DNA from: Collinsella sp. TM09-10AT
GTDB lineage: Bacteria > Actinomycetota > Coriobacteriia > Coriobacteriales > Coriobacteriaceae
DNA length: 64,000 nt
Reading direction: 5' to 3'
Assembly (NCBI RefSeq): GCF_003436275.1
Contig: NZ_QSOP01000009.1
Coordinates: forward strand, 26,212-90,211
A program made the translations under genes and the position numbers. This document shows positions 41,469-49,816 of this stretch, one piece after another. The notes beneath the pieces were generated by a model. That model was not told the DNA's origin and ran no database searches. It saw nothing but the letters and a program-made list of their open reading frames with translations. Numbering within the stretch: the first letter of the stretch is position 1; the number at the start of each line of letters is the position of its first letter.

Positions 41469-42973
41469 TCCGCCTCACCGCCGGCGGGCGGCAGGGCCGC
41501 GGCCTTCGCGGCCTGCGCGGCCATCGTCTCCGCCATGGCGTTTAGCGCCGCGATGGCCCCGCTCTGCTGCTTCTCGCGTTCCAGGCGGTCGATGGTCGGC
41601 TGGGACAGGCCCACGCCCTCGTAGTAGACGCGGGTGCCCAGCATGCTCTCGTCCGCGGCGGCGAGTTTCGTCCACGCGTCGGCGCGCGCCGCGATGGTCG
41701 GCATCGAGGGGTCCTTGAAGTACGCCTGGACGGCGCGCTGCTCGTCGGTGAGCCCGGATATCGGGACGCCGTCCTTGACCGCCATCATCATCTGCGCGAC
41801 CGTCTCGAGCGCCTCGGCGTTGTGCTCGTTGATCTGCTCCACCTCGAGGATGAGCGGGTCGTTCGCTGCGCCCAGGGCGTCCGAGGACGTGTAGGTGTTC
41901 GACAGCACTCCCAGCTGCGCCAGCGGGACGTTGGTCGCGCCGGAGAACCGCTGCGCGTCGTTCTCGAAGACGCGTGTGAAGTTGTCGGCGGTCGGCGCGG
42001 CGAACTGCCCTACGGTCGGGACGTCGCCGTCCTCGTCCTTGGTGATGGCGAGGAACGACCCGACGTACGCGTTGAACTTGGCGATGGGCGACGGCGGGGT
42101 GGCGGGGCCGCCCTCGTCCTCGTCCTCGTCATCGCCCTCCCCGCCGTCCCCGTCCTTCACGGAGAAGAGGTCGTCCTTGGCGCCGAGGATGTATCGCTGG
42201 GGGAATGTGAAGAACTCCGCGCCGACCTCCATGCGCAGCACGTCGCGCATGGCCTTGTCGACGATGCCCAGGATCTCGGGCGTGAGCATGGAGTGGCCGA
42301 GCGGGCGGTCCGGGTCGGGGTCGTAGGTGAACACCTCCATGAGCGGGCGACCCATGGGGTTCGGCTCCGTCTCGCAATCCCACTCGTAGGGGCCGCCGCC
42401 CGAGCCGATGCGCACCAGCGTGAGCACCGCGTCCGGGAAGTGGCACACGTAGCGGGAGGCGTTGCCCGACCTGTCGACGTCGGCGAGGACGACGCCGCAG
42501 CGGATGCGGCGGGCGTCCTTGTCCCACAGGCAGCAGAACTGGTTCGCGCTGAACACGCGGACCATCGCCTCGGGCTGTCCGGGGCCGCCCCTCATGACGG
42601 TCATGGCCGACACGCCGTAGGTGAGGGCGCTCGCGCACGCCTGCCGGTAGAGCGACCTCAGGCGGTTCTCGCGCACGAGGCGCTTGAGGTCCTGGTCCTC
42701 CGCGCCGTCGAAGACGGAGCGCACGGAGTGCGCCTTGACGGCCTTGGCGCACCACCCGGTGACGCAGTTGACCATCTCGAGCATGGGCGGGATGGAGATG
42801 CCGAGGCTCTTCATCTCGTTCTTCATGTCGTAGTAGCGCTTGAGGACGGTGTTTCGCGCCGACACGTCGCCCCAGGTTTCGAACATGTCCTCCACGGCGG
42901 CTCGGTACGGCTCGGGGACGGCGTCGAGGTTCGGCGTCTCGACGGAGGCCCCCTGCCCAATTCTCTGGATCAC
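41465..42973 (-). CDS. Portal protein, SPP1 gp6-like
   Basis: A 502-residue portal protein starting at GTG 42973, which overlaps the terminase TGA. DMKNEMKSLGISIPPMLEMV, FSANQFCCLWDKDARRIRCG, PLGHSMLTPEILGIVDKAMR and FENDAQRFSGATNVPLAQLG are typical of the SPP1-like portal family. Residues ~295-310 form an Asp/Glu-rich loop (GDGGEGDDEDEDEGG), perhaps in the tunnel or crown. It forms the dodecameric gate for DNA. Confidence 0.9.
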   Translation of the reverse strand: MIQRIGQGASVETPNLDAVPEPYRAAVEDMFETWGDVSARNTVLKRYYDMKNEMKSLGISIPPMLEMVNCVTGWCAKAVKAHSVRSVFDGAEDQDLKRLVRENRLRSLYRQACASALTYGVSAMTVMRGGPGQPEAMVRVFSANQFCCLWDKDARRIRCGVVLADVDRSGNASRYVCHFPDAVLTLVRIGSGGGPYEWDCETEPNPMGRPLMEVFTYDPDPDRPLGHSMLTPEILGIVDKAMRDVLRMEVGAEFFTFPQRYILGAKDDLFSVKDGDGGEGDDEDEDEGGPATPPSPIAKFNAYVGSFLAITKDEDGDVPTVGQFAAPTADNFTRVFENDAQRFSGATNVPLAQLGVLSNTYTSSDALGAANDPLILEVEQINEHNAEALETVAQMMMAVKDGVPISGLTDEQRAVQAYFKDPSMPTIAARADAWTKLAAADESMLGTRVYYEGVGLSQPTIDRLEREKQQSGAIAALNAMAETMAAQAAKAAALPPAGGEAE

Positions 42974-44397
42974 AGTGCCCTCTGCTTCCTGCGCGGGTTG
43001 CGCTTGGTGTTCCTCGCGCCCCACAGCGCGAGCGAGCAAGATTCGAGCGGCTCGGGCGGCACGGTCGCGTCCTCGGGGGAGCCGAAGCCCCACCCGCCGC
43101 GGGACCCGATCTTCCTGCGCACGCACTTCCTCGCCGAATCCTCGAGCGTCGGGTCGTAGGTGTGCGCGAGCGTGCCGTCGTTGAGCGCGTCCACGAAGCC
43201 GACGGCGGCGGCGACCACGTCGCGCGTCTGCGGCCTCACGACGTAGCCGCGCGGCAGCTTCATCTCGGCGAGGCGGTCGATGAGCGCGTCGGCGCCCGAC
43301 ATGCCGTCGATGACGACGACCGACGCGGTCGTGCGGCGGTCGTAGAGCCACTCGGCGAGCTCGCGGGCGCCGCCCGCCGTCGTTCCGACCCTGATGAGCT
43401 CGACGGCGGCCTTGCCCTTGAGCGCGCGCTGGCCGAGCTTGCAGCCCGACAGCGCGTAGGTCGACCCGTCCCTCGAGAACTTCACCCCGAAGGCCTTCTT
43501 GCCGCGGTACCGGTCGCCGATGGCGTCGATGAGGGCGGCGCCCCACGATTCCCGCGGGATGGCCCTCGTGAGCATGGCGGCCGGGCTGAACCAGCCCAGG
43601 CGCTCGTGGGCGAAGCCGGTGATCGAGCCGCCGGCGAACTCCGTGCGGGTGAAGTCGAGCGACAGGATGATGCCCATGCTCGGGTTCGATTCGTAGATGA
43701 GGTCCACCACGTCGTCGAACGTGGCGTCCTGGCGCGGGCACTCGTCCGTGGCCCACGAGCACCACTCGGTGCTCGGGATGTCGCCGGCTAGGATGGCCGC
43801 GCGCGTGCGCGCGAACACGGTGCCGGGGCAGTCCTCGTTGGGCGGCGTGCCCGTGTAGATGATCTGGCGCTCTCCGGTCGCGGACGCGGCGAGCGTGTAC
43901 ATGATGGCGTCGTACTGGGAGTCGGTGAGCTCCTGCGCCTCGTCGAACACGACGAGCTGGATGTCATCGAAGCCTCGCGCGCTTCCGTTGGTGCGCGCCG
44001 AGAACTCGATGGAGCCGCCGTTGGTGAGGTAGATGGCCTCCTCGCCGTTCGTGCGGCGGATCCTCTCGACGAGGCACGAGAGCTCTGGGTGCTCCTTGTC
44101 CGTGAAGTAGCGGACGAGTCGGTTGAACGCCTTCTTGGCGGTCTTCACGCGGTGCGCGGTGTGGAGGATGTGCCAGCCGCAGACCGCCAGGCGGAACACC
44201 TCGTATATCTCGATGACGGCGTTCTTGCCGTTCTGGCGGGGCACGTCCAGGCCGCACGTGACGTAGGCGGGGCGGCCCTCGGCGTCGCACGCGCACCAGT
44301 CGGACAGCACGAGGGACTGCCACTCGATGGGCTCCATGCCCAGGTCCCCGCCCAGCTCGGCGGCGTCCTCTCCCTCGGAGTAGGCGGCCTCGCCCAC
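42970..44397 (-). CDS. terL: Terminase large subunit
   Basis: A packaging motor of about 475 residues. Walker A is CGLDVPRQNGKNAVIEI, Walker B LVVFDEAQEL, the coupling motif is IIYTGTPPN, and the C-terminal nuclease carries FGVKFSRDG and VVVIDGMSGADALIDR. The start is probably the GTG at 44397 just after the small-subunit stop; the frame is open to 44481 inside the small subunit gene. It cuts concatemers and pumps DNA into the head. Confidence 0.93.
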   Translation of the reverse strand: MGEAAYSEGEDAAELGGDLGMEPIEWQSLVLSDWCACDAEGRPAYVTCGLDVPRQNGKNAVIEIYEVFRLAVCGWHILHTAHRVKTAKKAFNRLVRYFTDKEHPELSCLVERIRRTNGEEAIYLTNGGSIEFSARTNGSARGFDDIQLVVFDEAQELTDSQYDAIMYTLAASATGERQIIYTGTPPNEDCPGTVFARTRAAILAGDIPSTEWCSWATDECPRQDATFDDVVDLIYESNPSMGIILSLDFTRTEFAGGSITGFAHERLGWFSPAAMLTRAIPRESWGAALIDAIGDRYRGKKAFGVKFSRDGSTYALSGCKLGQRALKGKAAVELIRVGTTAGGARELAEWLYDRRTTASVVVIDGMSGADALIDRLAEMKLPRGYVVRPQTRDVVAAAVGFVDALNDGTLAHTYDPTLEDSARKCVRRKIGSRGGWGFGSPEDATVPPEPLESCSLALWGARNTKRNPRRKQRAL

Positions 44398-44404
44398 GGC
44401 GACC

Positions 44405-44788
44405 CTATACCGCGGCTCTTGCCTTCCGCGCCTCGTGGCGCTCGGCGATCGAGAAGAGCTTGGTCTGGACGTTCCGGACATCTGGCGCCCCCTCGTGGCC
44501 GTCGGTTATGCCGAGCTGCTTGTTGAGCTGCCTGATCTCCGCCGAAGCGGTCTTCAGGGTCGCTATCTGCGGGAATGACTTCAGGTCCCCCATGTCGTTC
44601 TGGTAGGCGGTCTGCTCGCCGAAGCTGTCCAGCTCGTCCTGGGCGAGCTCGACGATCTTGTACCACTGGCAAAGCAGCGCGAGCGTCGGCGCGTCGGCCT
44701 GGGTGAACGAGCGGCCGGCGGTGAGCTCGTCCCACTTGGCGCTCTTCACGGGGTCGCCGGCGACCGCGGCGGGCTTCTCGAGGGGCAT
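44405..44788 (-). CDS. terS: Terminase small subunit (P27-like)
   Basis: A 127-residue protein (VKSAKWDELTAGRSFTQADA, TLALLCQWYKIVELAQDELD, ATLKTASAEIRQLNKQLGIT), with the WDELT and LxxLC...Y patterns of the P27 family of small terminase subunits. The ATG at 44788 has TGGAGGTGG upstream. It recognises the packaging site and recruits TerL. Confidence 0.88.
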   Translation of the reverse strand: MPLEKPAAVAGDPVKSAKWDELTAGRSFTQADAPTLALLCQWYKIVELAQDELDSFGEQTAYQNDMGDLKSFPQIATLKTASAEIRQLNKQLGITDGHEGAPDVRNVQTKLFSIAERHEARKARAAV

Positions 44789-44892
44789 CCGCCACCTCCA
44801 ATCGGCATAAAAAAGCCGCCCCGAAGGACGGCTTGCGCGGCGGTAGGATTTGCACCTACGTCTCCTCAATCAAGGGCACTCCTCGTACTGTG

Positions 44893-45300
44893 CTACTTTC
44901 CGCGCTTCCTATTTTCCCATATGCTGACAGCCTTATCAACCATGGCCTGCTCGTCCGGCGTCAGCCTTGCCGCGCCCTTCGCCGAGTCGTTCTCATTGTG
45001 GTTGTAGCCGTGGTGCGCATGCGGGCGCTCCCCATTATGCGAGTGGTCCACGTCGATCTGCTTCGACCTCTTGTTCTCATTGTCGAAATAGACGATCGAT
45101 TTCAAGTCGTCCCCCTCGACATGGGCGTAGACGCGCCCGCGCGTCATCGTCTCCATGAGGGTTTCGCTGCCGCGCCCGTTCTTAGATACGAATTTGATGT
45201 TCCCGACGGTCAGCACCGAATGGTACTGGCTGCCGTACGGGTTCTTCGGGTTTCCGCGCTTATCTACGCTCCACCCGCTGCTGGCGCCCCTGCCTCCCAC
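44893..45300 (-). CDS. His-rich domain, possible displaced C-terminus of the ParB/DUF4417 protein
   Basis: A frame of about 135 residues with YGSQYHSVLTVGNIKFVS, MTRGRVYAHVEGDDLKSIVY, QIDVDHSHNGERPHAHHGYN and LTPDEQAMVDKAVSIWENR. This block looks like the C-terminal domain found at the end of some phage head-associated proteins, though I cannot name it. I start it at GTG 45300 (AAGGGAGG upstream); the frame is open to 45339. It overlaps 45260-46306 by ~40-80 bases, and a one-base shift would fuse the two. Confidence 0.6.
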   Translation of the reverse strand: MGGRGASSGWSVDKRGNPKNPYGSQYHSVLTVGNIKFVSKNGRGSETLMETMTRGRVYAHVEGDDLKSIVYFDNENKRSKQIDVDHSHNGERPHAHHGYNHNENDSAKGAARLTPDEQAMVDKAVSIWENRKRGK

Positions 45301-46306
45301 GGAACCCGCCTCCCTTGTACTCGACGACCTCGCAGGCACCGAAGTCGAAACCTATGTCGCCGCCGTAGAGCAGCACGCGAGCGGGCTCCAGTCGGCTCAT
45401 GGCCTCCGCCATGCCCTCGCGCCAGACGGCCAGGGCGCCCTCGTCCCCCTTCACGCCGACGGTCGACACGGCGACGGTCGAGCGGCGCGGGACGCCGTCG
45501 AACGTGAAGAGAAAGCTCCGGCGCTGCGCCCACGAGAGGGTCGGGACTACACGGAGGCCCTGCTCCTGCCACCAGTGCCCGAGCGCCTGGGAGCGGTAGC
45601 GGTTCCACCGCTGCATGGCGTCGGGCATGTCGAGGTAGAGCGAGAAGTCGGGCGTGAGCACGCAGTCGAAGCCGCGCAGGCACTCGAGGTAGGCCGCGGG
45701 GCGGGCCCACACGCGCTCGAACTGGTAGTCGTCGATGAAGAAGTGGCAGCAGCGGCCCGCCTTGTCGGCCTCGGGCGTGCTCTTGGCGTAGTTGAACCCG
45801 ATCATGTCCGCCGGCCTGGCCATGCACCGCTTCATGCGGGGCATGCCGTCGCGGCCGCAGTCGGACCGGGCGACGAGGCGCAGGTTGTACGCGTCGTCCG
45901 TCCTCAGGCGCTCGTGGCCGTAGTCGAGCCGTTTGCTCTTGAAGTCGAGCCCGAACCTCGACATGTCGAAGTCCTTGAGGCTGCGGACCTCCTCGCGCAG
46001 CATCGACTTGTTCCAGGTCGCCACCTCGCCGGTCTTGTTGTCGGCGATGCGGAAGGCCTTGATCTGCTCGTCCGTCAGGTCGTCGCAGTACTCGATCTTG
46101 GAGTCGGGAATCTCGTCCCACCCCAGGCTCCTGCACGCCTCGACGCGCGTGTGCCCCCATACAATAACCGGGCGCTCGCGGCTCTCCAGGCCGATGGTCC
46201 CGCGCAGCCCGAACTCCTTGATGGAGTCGGCGACCACGGGGACGGCGGAGGCGTTGTGCCGGGCATTTCGCTCATATGGGACGATGTCGTGTATCTTCAC
46301 GTACAC
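45260..46306 (-). CDS. ParB-like N-terminal plus DUF4417-type protein
   Basis: A 348-residue protein. Residues 1-110 look like a ParB/sulfiredoxin nuclease fold (VVADSIKEFGLRGTIGLESR, VIVWGHTRVEACRSLGWDEI, VATWNKSMLREEVRSL). Residues ~150-335 (MIGFNYAKSTPEADKAGRCC, FFIDDYQFERVWARPAAYLE, VLTPDFSLYLDMPDAMQRWN) match the DUF4417 pattern seen in phage packaging regions. GTG start at 46306. Role unknown; ends in a Gly/Arg-rich stretch where the frame may be shifted. Confidence 0.72.
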   Translation of the reverse strand: MYVKIHDIVPYERNARHNASAVPVVADSIKEFGLRGTIGLESRERPVIVWGHTRVEACRSLGWDEIPDSKIEYCDDLTDEQIKAFRIADNKTGEVATWNKSMLREEVRSLKDFDMSRFGLDFKSKRLDYGHERLRTDDAYNLRLVARSDCGRDGMPRMKRCMARPADMIGFNYAKSTPEADKAGRCCHFFIDDYQFERVWARPAAYLECLRGFDCVLTPDFSLYLDMPDAMQRWNRYRSQALGHWWQEQGLRVVPTLSWAQRRSFLFTFDGVPRRSTVAVSTVGVKGDEGALAVWREGMAEAMSRLEPARVLLYGGDIGFDFGACEVVEYKGGGFRGRQGRQQRVERR

Positions 46307-46392
46307 ACCCGCCTAGTTTTTCTCGGTTTAGCTGCGGTTTTGGCTTGACTTCTGTAAAAAAGCGTATTCGGGGGTATTGCGGCCCTGGCGCG

Positions 46393-46414
46393 GGATGGTG
46401 GCCTGTCACCATCC
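46393..46414. other. Perfect hairpin in the packaging-gene region
   Basis: GGATGGTG-N6-CACCATCC, 8 perfect pairs, in the 149-base gap between HNH and ParB/DUF4417 genes. Either a transcript hairpin or part of the packaging (cos) region, which often lies beside an HNH gene. No T run in either direction. Confidence 0.4.
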
Positions 46415-46455
46415 GGTAAAAGACCCCCGTGGGGTCGTGTGCCGAGGCGCGTCCC

Positions 46456-46863
46456 CTACCACGAGGTCGTTGCCCGAGGCTGTCTGTCGGGCACGGACGG
46501 GGGATTAATAACCGATGCGCCATCGTCCTTGAGTGCCTTGCACAGCGCGACGAACGTCTCGGGCGAGTTCCAGGCGGCGCGGCGCGAGGCGAGCGCGAAC
46601 CGGACGGCCGAGACCTCGGCGACGCTGCGGGCGCGGCGCCAGTTGTTGCAGCAACGATGTGCGGCGGCGACGTTGTCACGGTCGAAGGGCGATCCGCCGC
46701 GGCTGACCGGGACGAGCTCGTCGCACTCGAAAGCCCGGGGGTCGCCCGCAGGCACCCCGTAGTCTATGGGTAGCCCACATATCCAGCAGGGCCTACCCTG
46801 TGAGCGCAGCCACCGCACGACATGGCGGCGTCGGGCGCCGTTGGCCTTGCGCGGGTTGCCCAT
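46456..46863 (-). CDS. HNH endonuclease
   Basis: A 135-residue HNH protein with zinc/structural cysteines (CWICGLPIDYG) and the core ECDELVPVSRGGSPFDRDNV followed by AAHRCCNNWR. In siphoviruses an HNH nuclease upstream of terminase works with it in specific DNA cutting during packaging. The ATG has GGAGTGG upstream and follows a small gene. Confidence 0.88.
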   Translation of the reverse strand: MGNPRKANGARRRHVVRWLRSQGRPCWICGLPIDYGVPAGDPRAFECDELVPVSRGGSPFDRDNVAAAHRCCNNWRRARSVAEVSAVRFALASRRAAWNSPETFVALCKALKDDGASVINPPSVPDRQPRATTSW

Positions 46864-46866
46864 CCC

Positions 46867-47076
46867 CTACCACTCCACCGGGGAGCGCCCTCGGTTGGAC
46901 ATGCACGCCTCGATGCCCCCGTAGCGCAGCGCCTCCAGGCGCACGCCCCCGGCACCCCCAGGTCGGCGGCGCGGCGCCGCCGTGACCCCCAGGGCGCGGC
47001 GGAACGCCCACGCCATGACCGTGTCGTGGCGGCGGGCGGATCGCGCGATGTACTCTCGGCTGACCACGGGCATCAT
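46867..47076 (-). CDS. Small basic phage protein upstream of HNH gene
   Basis: A 69-residue basic protein (VVSREYIARSARRHDTVMAW, ACMSNRGRSPVEW). AGGGG precedes the ATG pair at 47071-47076, and the stop is three bases before the HNH start. It is the first gene of the late operon. No family recognised. Confidence 0.5.
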   Translation of the reverse strand: MMPVVSREYIARSARRHDTVMAWAFRRALGVTAAPRRRPGGAGGVRLEALRYGGIEACMSNRGRSPVEW

Positions 47077-47103
47077 CCCCTATTGAATTAAACGCAATAG
47101 AAA

Positions 47104-47140
47104 GGCCGGAGTCCCTGAACTGCTGAAGGGAACTCCGGCC
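47104..47140 (-). terminator. Hairpin with T-rich tail before the late operon
   Basis: GGCCGGAG..CCC pairs with GGG..CTCCGGCC; TTTCTATT follows on the minus strand. It separates the decamer array and regulator gene from the late genes and could be a terminator that must be overcome for late expression. Confidence 0.65.
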
Positions 47141-47228
47141 ACTCATCTGTGCTTCCACGCACATCCGACCCGCACACCGCGCGGGCGGCGCTGCGAATCG
47201 ACACCCTAGTTATATCCCAGAAGAAACC

Positions 47229-47312
47229 TGCAACGGTCTGCAATTGTGTGCAATCGTCTGCAACTATCTGCAATTGTCTGCAGAAGTGTGCAATCGTCTG
47301 CAATTGCATGCA
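47229..47312. repeat. Array of nine TGCA steps with exact 10-bp period
   Basis: TGCA begins at 47229, 47239, 47249, 47259, 47269, 47279, 47289, 47299 and 47309. The full unit is close to CAAttgtcTG; seven of nine units begin CAA. The period of 10 is one DNA turn and not a multiple of three, so it is not a protein repeat. It lies in the 310-base non-coding gap between the sigma-like regulator and the late operon. Confidence 0.85.
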
Positions 47313-47386
47313 GTCCCATAAAGACAAAAGGCCCCGACCGCACATGGCGATCGGGGCCGACATGCTGACGCGAACCAGCCATCCAA

Positions 47387-47839
47387 TTATATTGCCGCAC
47401 GGCCCACGCCAGCCCTTGCGGTGGCGATGCCCACCATATCGACCCAGTCCAGGGCCGATGACATATCTGAATGCACCGACCTCACCGACACCCCCAGTGT
47501 CCCCGCGATCTCCTGCAGGGTGCGGTCCTCGCAGTAGCGCAGCTCCAGCACGTCGCCCCAGCGCTTGCCTGGGTTGGCCGAGCGCACGCCCGCGCAGAGC
47601 TCGCGCCCACGCTCCACCTCGTGCCGGAGCTCGGACAGCTCCGCGCCGCTGCGGCGCTCGTAGTCTATGCGGTCGTCCGTCGAGCGCATGAAGTCCGTGC
47701 CGTGCGCGCCCTTGCCCACGGCGTCGTAGCGCTGGGCGCGCACCTGCTCGCGCGCCTGCATCGACTGGATGACCGCCAGCCTGCGGTCGATGCCGCGCTG
47801 GGCGGCCCGTACAGTCTCCAGATATTCCCGTGCATCCAT
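47387..47839 (-). CDS. Sigma-like/ArpU-type late transcription regulator
   Basis: A 150-residue protein. The C-terminal part RWGDVLELRYCEDRTLQEIA followed by GTLGVSVRSVHSDMSSAL is a sigma-70 region 4-like helix-turn-helix. The N-terminal part is a coiled helix (VRAAQRGIDRRLAVIQSMQA). Proteins of this type in front of HNH/terminase genes (ArpU, RinA, DUF1492) activate late genes. The ATG at 47839 has GGGAGG upstream. It may act at the decamer array directly downstream. Confidence 0.75.
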   Translation of the reverse strand: MDAREYLETVRAAQRGIDRRLAVIQSMQAREQVRAQRYDAVGKGAHGTDFMRSTDDRIDYERRSGAELSELRHEVERGRELCAGVRSANPGKRWGDVLELRYCEDRTLQEIAGTLGVSVRSVHSDMSSALDWVDMVGIATARAGVGRAAI

Positions 47840-47958
47840 GTGACCTCCCGCGTGGTACCATGCTCTACGCCACATAGAGGATGCCGGGAGGCGTCTTTGC
47901 CAAAGGCCGCCGGCGCTCCAACGCCAGCGGCCTTAATTATATATCTACCTGCGGAAAC

Positions 47959-48207
47959 TCAATATCTCATCGCGACCTCGCGCCGCATGGCCATGATCTC
48001 GTCGTGCGCCGACCCCGACCCGGCCAGATAGCGGTCCACCCTGTCGCGCTTCGGCTTGGTGCCTTTGCGACGGGCCTCCTTCACGCGGCGCAGGTCGTGC
48101 TCGCGCCGACACGCCTCCGAGCAGTACTTGGCGTGGGGCGCCTTCGGGATGAAGACCCTCCCGCAGATCGCGCACGTCCTCTCCTGCACGTCCCACATCA
48201 CGTTCAT
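47959..48207 (-). CDS. Small zinc-ribbon protein
   Basis: An 82-residue protein with a treble-clef style zinc site (CAICGRVFIPKAPHAKYCSE, then AC) and a basic helix (LRRVKEARRKGTKPKRDRVD). AGGAGG lies nine bases before the ATG at 48207. It probably binds nucleic acid. The ORF extends further upstream without a ribosome site. Confidence 0.55.
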   Translation of the reverse strand: MNVMWDVQERTCAICGRVFIPKAPHAKYCSEACRREHDLRRVKEARRKGTKPKRDRVDRYLAGSGSAHDEIMAMRREVAMRY

Positions 48208-48304
48208 CTCGTCGACCTCCTGCACCTGCGGGCGCGGCGTGCCTCGATGCTCTTGCGTACGCGGCGGTTCTCGATAATCATCCGCCACAGCTTCTCAAAC
48301 AACC

Positions 48305-48517
48305 TCATCGCTTAGCCTTCCTCGACCTCTTGAGCGCGCGGGCGCGGTCGCGCTGCAGCGCCCTCGCCCTCCGCTCCGTCTCCCCGATCTGCGCCGCCGT
48401 CACCCGCGGCGCGTCGGCACGACCGTGCACGAGCGCCCGGCGCGCGGGACCCGACACAAGATCGGGCACCGTGCGCCAGGCGGTCGCGCGGTACAGCTCC
48501 ACCGCCGAGCGGATCAC
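48305..48517 (-). CDS. Small basic phage protein
   Basis: A 70-residue protein with a very basic C-terminus (ALQRDRARALKRSRKAKR). The start is GTG 48517, overlapping the TGA of the nuclease gene, with GGAGGAC upstream. No family recognised. Confidence 0.5.
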   Translation of the reverse strand: MIRSAVELYRATAWRTVPDLVSGPARRALVHGRADAPRVTAAQIGETERRARALQRDRARALKRSRKAKR

Positions 48518-49011
48518 CTGCCGTCCTCCCCCGTTTCGACGAATACAGCGCCAGTCGTGCGCCATCTCGAGTACGAGTCCATCAGCATCGCCCAGAGCAG
48601 GCAGAGCGTTGAGTCTTCTCTCAAGCTTCCTGCGCCTCGCATACCAAGGTCGTATCTCAGCCGAAGGGAGCCTCCGTTGTCGGGGCAGTAGACTTGCACG
48701 CCCAACGGCAGGAGCATCTTGTCGTACAGCTCGTCAGCAAGGTCGCGAGGGCACACGAGCCAGTTATCGTCGCCTCGGAACGTGAGGCCGTGGCCGCTCT
48801 TAAAGTCAGCCATGCACGACTTGACCTCAACGAACACGAACCGCCCGTGCTCGAGCTTCATGTTCCGACCTCCGACGCCCGGGGAAAACGCCATGAAGTC
48901 GACCCTGTGGGCAGGGTCCACCCATACCTCCCGCGCGACGAGCGCGAACTGCGTGCGGAGCTTCTTCTGCACCTTCTCGGACAGCTCTTCGGTCACATCG
49001 CTGCGGTTCAT
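48514..49011 (-). CDS. PD-(D/E)XK nuclease-like phage protein
   Basis: A 165-residue protein with VDFMAFSPG and FVFVEVKSCMADF, that is D-x(n)-ExK as in PD-(D/E)XK nucleases of the MmcB/Holliday-type phage group. The rest (LVCPRDLADELYDKMLLPLG) resembles restriction-like folds. It could process recombination or replication intermediates. Overlaps neighbours by four bases on both sides. Confidence 0.7.
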   Translation of the reverse strand: MNRSDVTEELSEKVQKKLRTQFALVAREVWVDPAHRVDFMAFSPGVGGRNMKLEHGRFVFVEVKSCMADFKSGHGLTFRGDDNWLVCPRDLADELYDKMLLPLGVQVYCPDNGGSLRLRYDLGMRGAGSLREDSTLCLLWAMLMDSYSRWRTTGAVFVETGEDGR

Positions 49012-49190
49012 TCGCCATCACCAACAAGCCTGTCGCAAAGGCGGCCCATACTCTCGCCGCAGATGTCGAGCGTGGCATTGCCGCACCAGATCTTTTTGCC
49101 GGCTACGTTGACGGCTACGATCTCGTCCATGTTGACGATGTACCTGTAGCCGTTTTCGTCGCGCAGCTCAATGAATCCTCGGCTCATCAA
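49008..49190 (-). CDS. Small phage protein, unknown
   Basis: A 60-residue beta-strand protein (GYRYIVNMDEIVAVNVAGKK) with two Cys. It overlaps both neighbours by four bases (ATGA), so it is translated with them. No family recognised. Confidence 0.6.
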   Translation of the reverse strand: MMSRGFIELRDENGYRYIVNMDEIVAVNVAGKKIWCGNATLDICGESMGRLCDRLVGDGE

Positions 49191-49552
49191 AGCTCCTCCC
49201 CGTTCCAGCCGTCGGGCATGTCCTCGATACGGCGGTGTGTCCGATACGTGCGCACGGAGCTGATCTCAACCTCGAACGTGCGGTCGCAGTTGGGACATTC
49301 AATCTCGTCCTCGCCCTCTTCGTACTCCCACGGATCGCTAATGGAACCCCCGCAGTAGGGGCAGACCATGCGCTCATCGGTCTCCTGCTCGTTCTCCCAT
49401 TCGTGCAAGATGTGGAGCTCCCTTCGGCACTCATCGCACCACGAGCGCCCCTGGACACCCACAATGGCTGCCAGCGAGGGCGAGTACTCGCGGTAGTTCG
49501 GCGTCGGTTTCCCGCACCGCTCGCAGGTGTACATCTTCAGCTCCTCGTTCAC
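49187..49552 (-). CDS. Phage protein with three zinc knuckles
   Basis: A 121-residue acidic protein with CERCG (residue ~10), CDEC (~40), CPYCG (~65) and CPNC (~85), thus probably two zinc sites. Likely a structural or nucleic-acid-binding protein; no family recognised. Confidence 0.6.
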   Translation of the reverse strand: MNEELKMYTCERCGKPTPNYREYSPSLAAIVGVQGRSWCDECRRELHILHEWENEQETDERMVCPYCGGSISDPWEYEEGEDEIECPNCDRTFEVEISSVRTYRTHRRIEDMPDGWNGEEL

Positions 49553-49816
49553 CTAAAGCTCCTCTCCGCAGAACGGGCAGTACTTGATGTCCTCGATGTA
49601 GGCGGTCGCCGTCACATCGGCGCTGACGCAGTCGCCGGCCGAGCCGTTGACCGAGATGTCGAGCGCCACGTCGGTATCCAGCTCGACGGCGATGATGGGC
49701 TGGCCGTCATAGCGCCGCGCGAGGGCCATGGAGCCCACGGACCAGTTCCGGATGTCCCGGTCGGGCGCGGAGTGCAGCGACGCGATGCGCGACCCGCCGC
49801 AGAAATAGCAACTCAT
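49553..49816 (-). CDS. Phage zinc-ribbon protein
   Basis: An 87-residue protein with CYFCGG at the start and CPFCGEEL at the end, pairing as one zinc ribbon around a beta domain (PIIAVELDTDVALDISVNGS). This Lar-like design is frequent in phage early regions; function unknown. Confidence 0.62.
   Translation of the reverse strand: MSCYFCGGSRIASLHSAPDRDIRNWSVGSMALARRYDGQPIIAVELDTDVALDISVNGSAGDCVSADVTATAYIEDIKYCPFCGEEL

Noticed and set aside
44835-44908. tRNA-like segment between terS and the His-rich gene
   Set aside because: A 5-bp T-arm (GTAGG/CCTAC) and a partial acceptor stem can be drawn, but the T-loop lacks TTC and no D-arm or 7-base anticodon loop folds; the 5' end also overlaps coding sequence.
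47229-47312. CRISPR array or coding repeat
   Set aside because: The unit is 10 bases with no spacers and no cas genes; the period is not a multiple of three.
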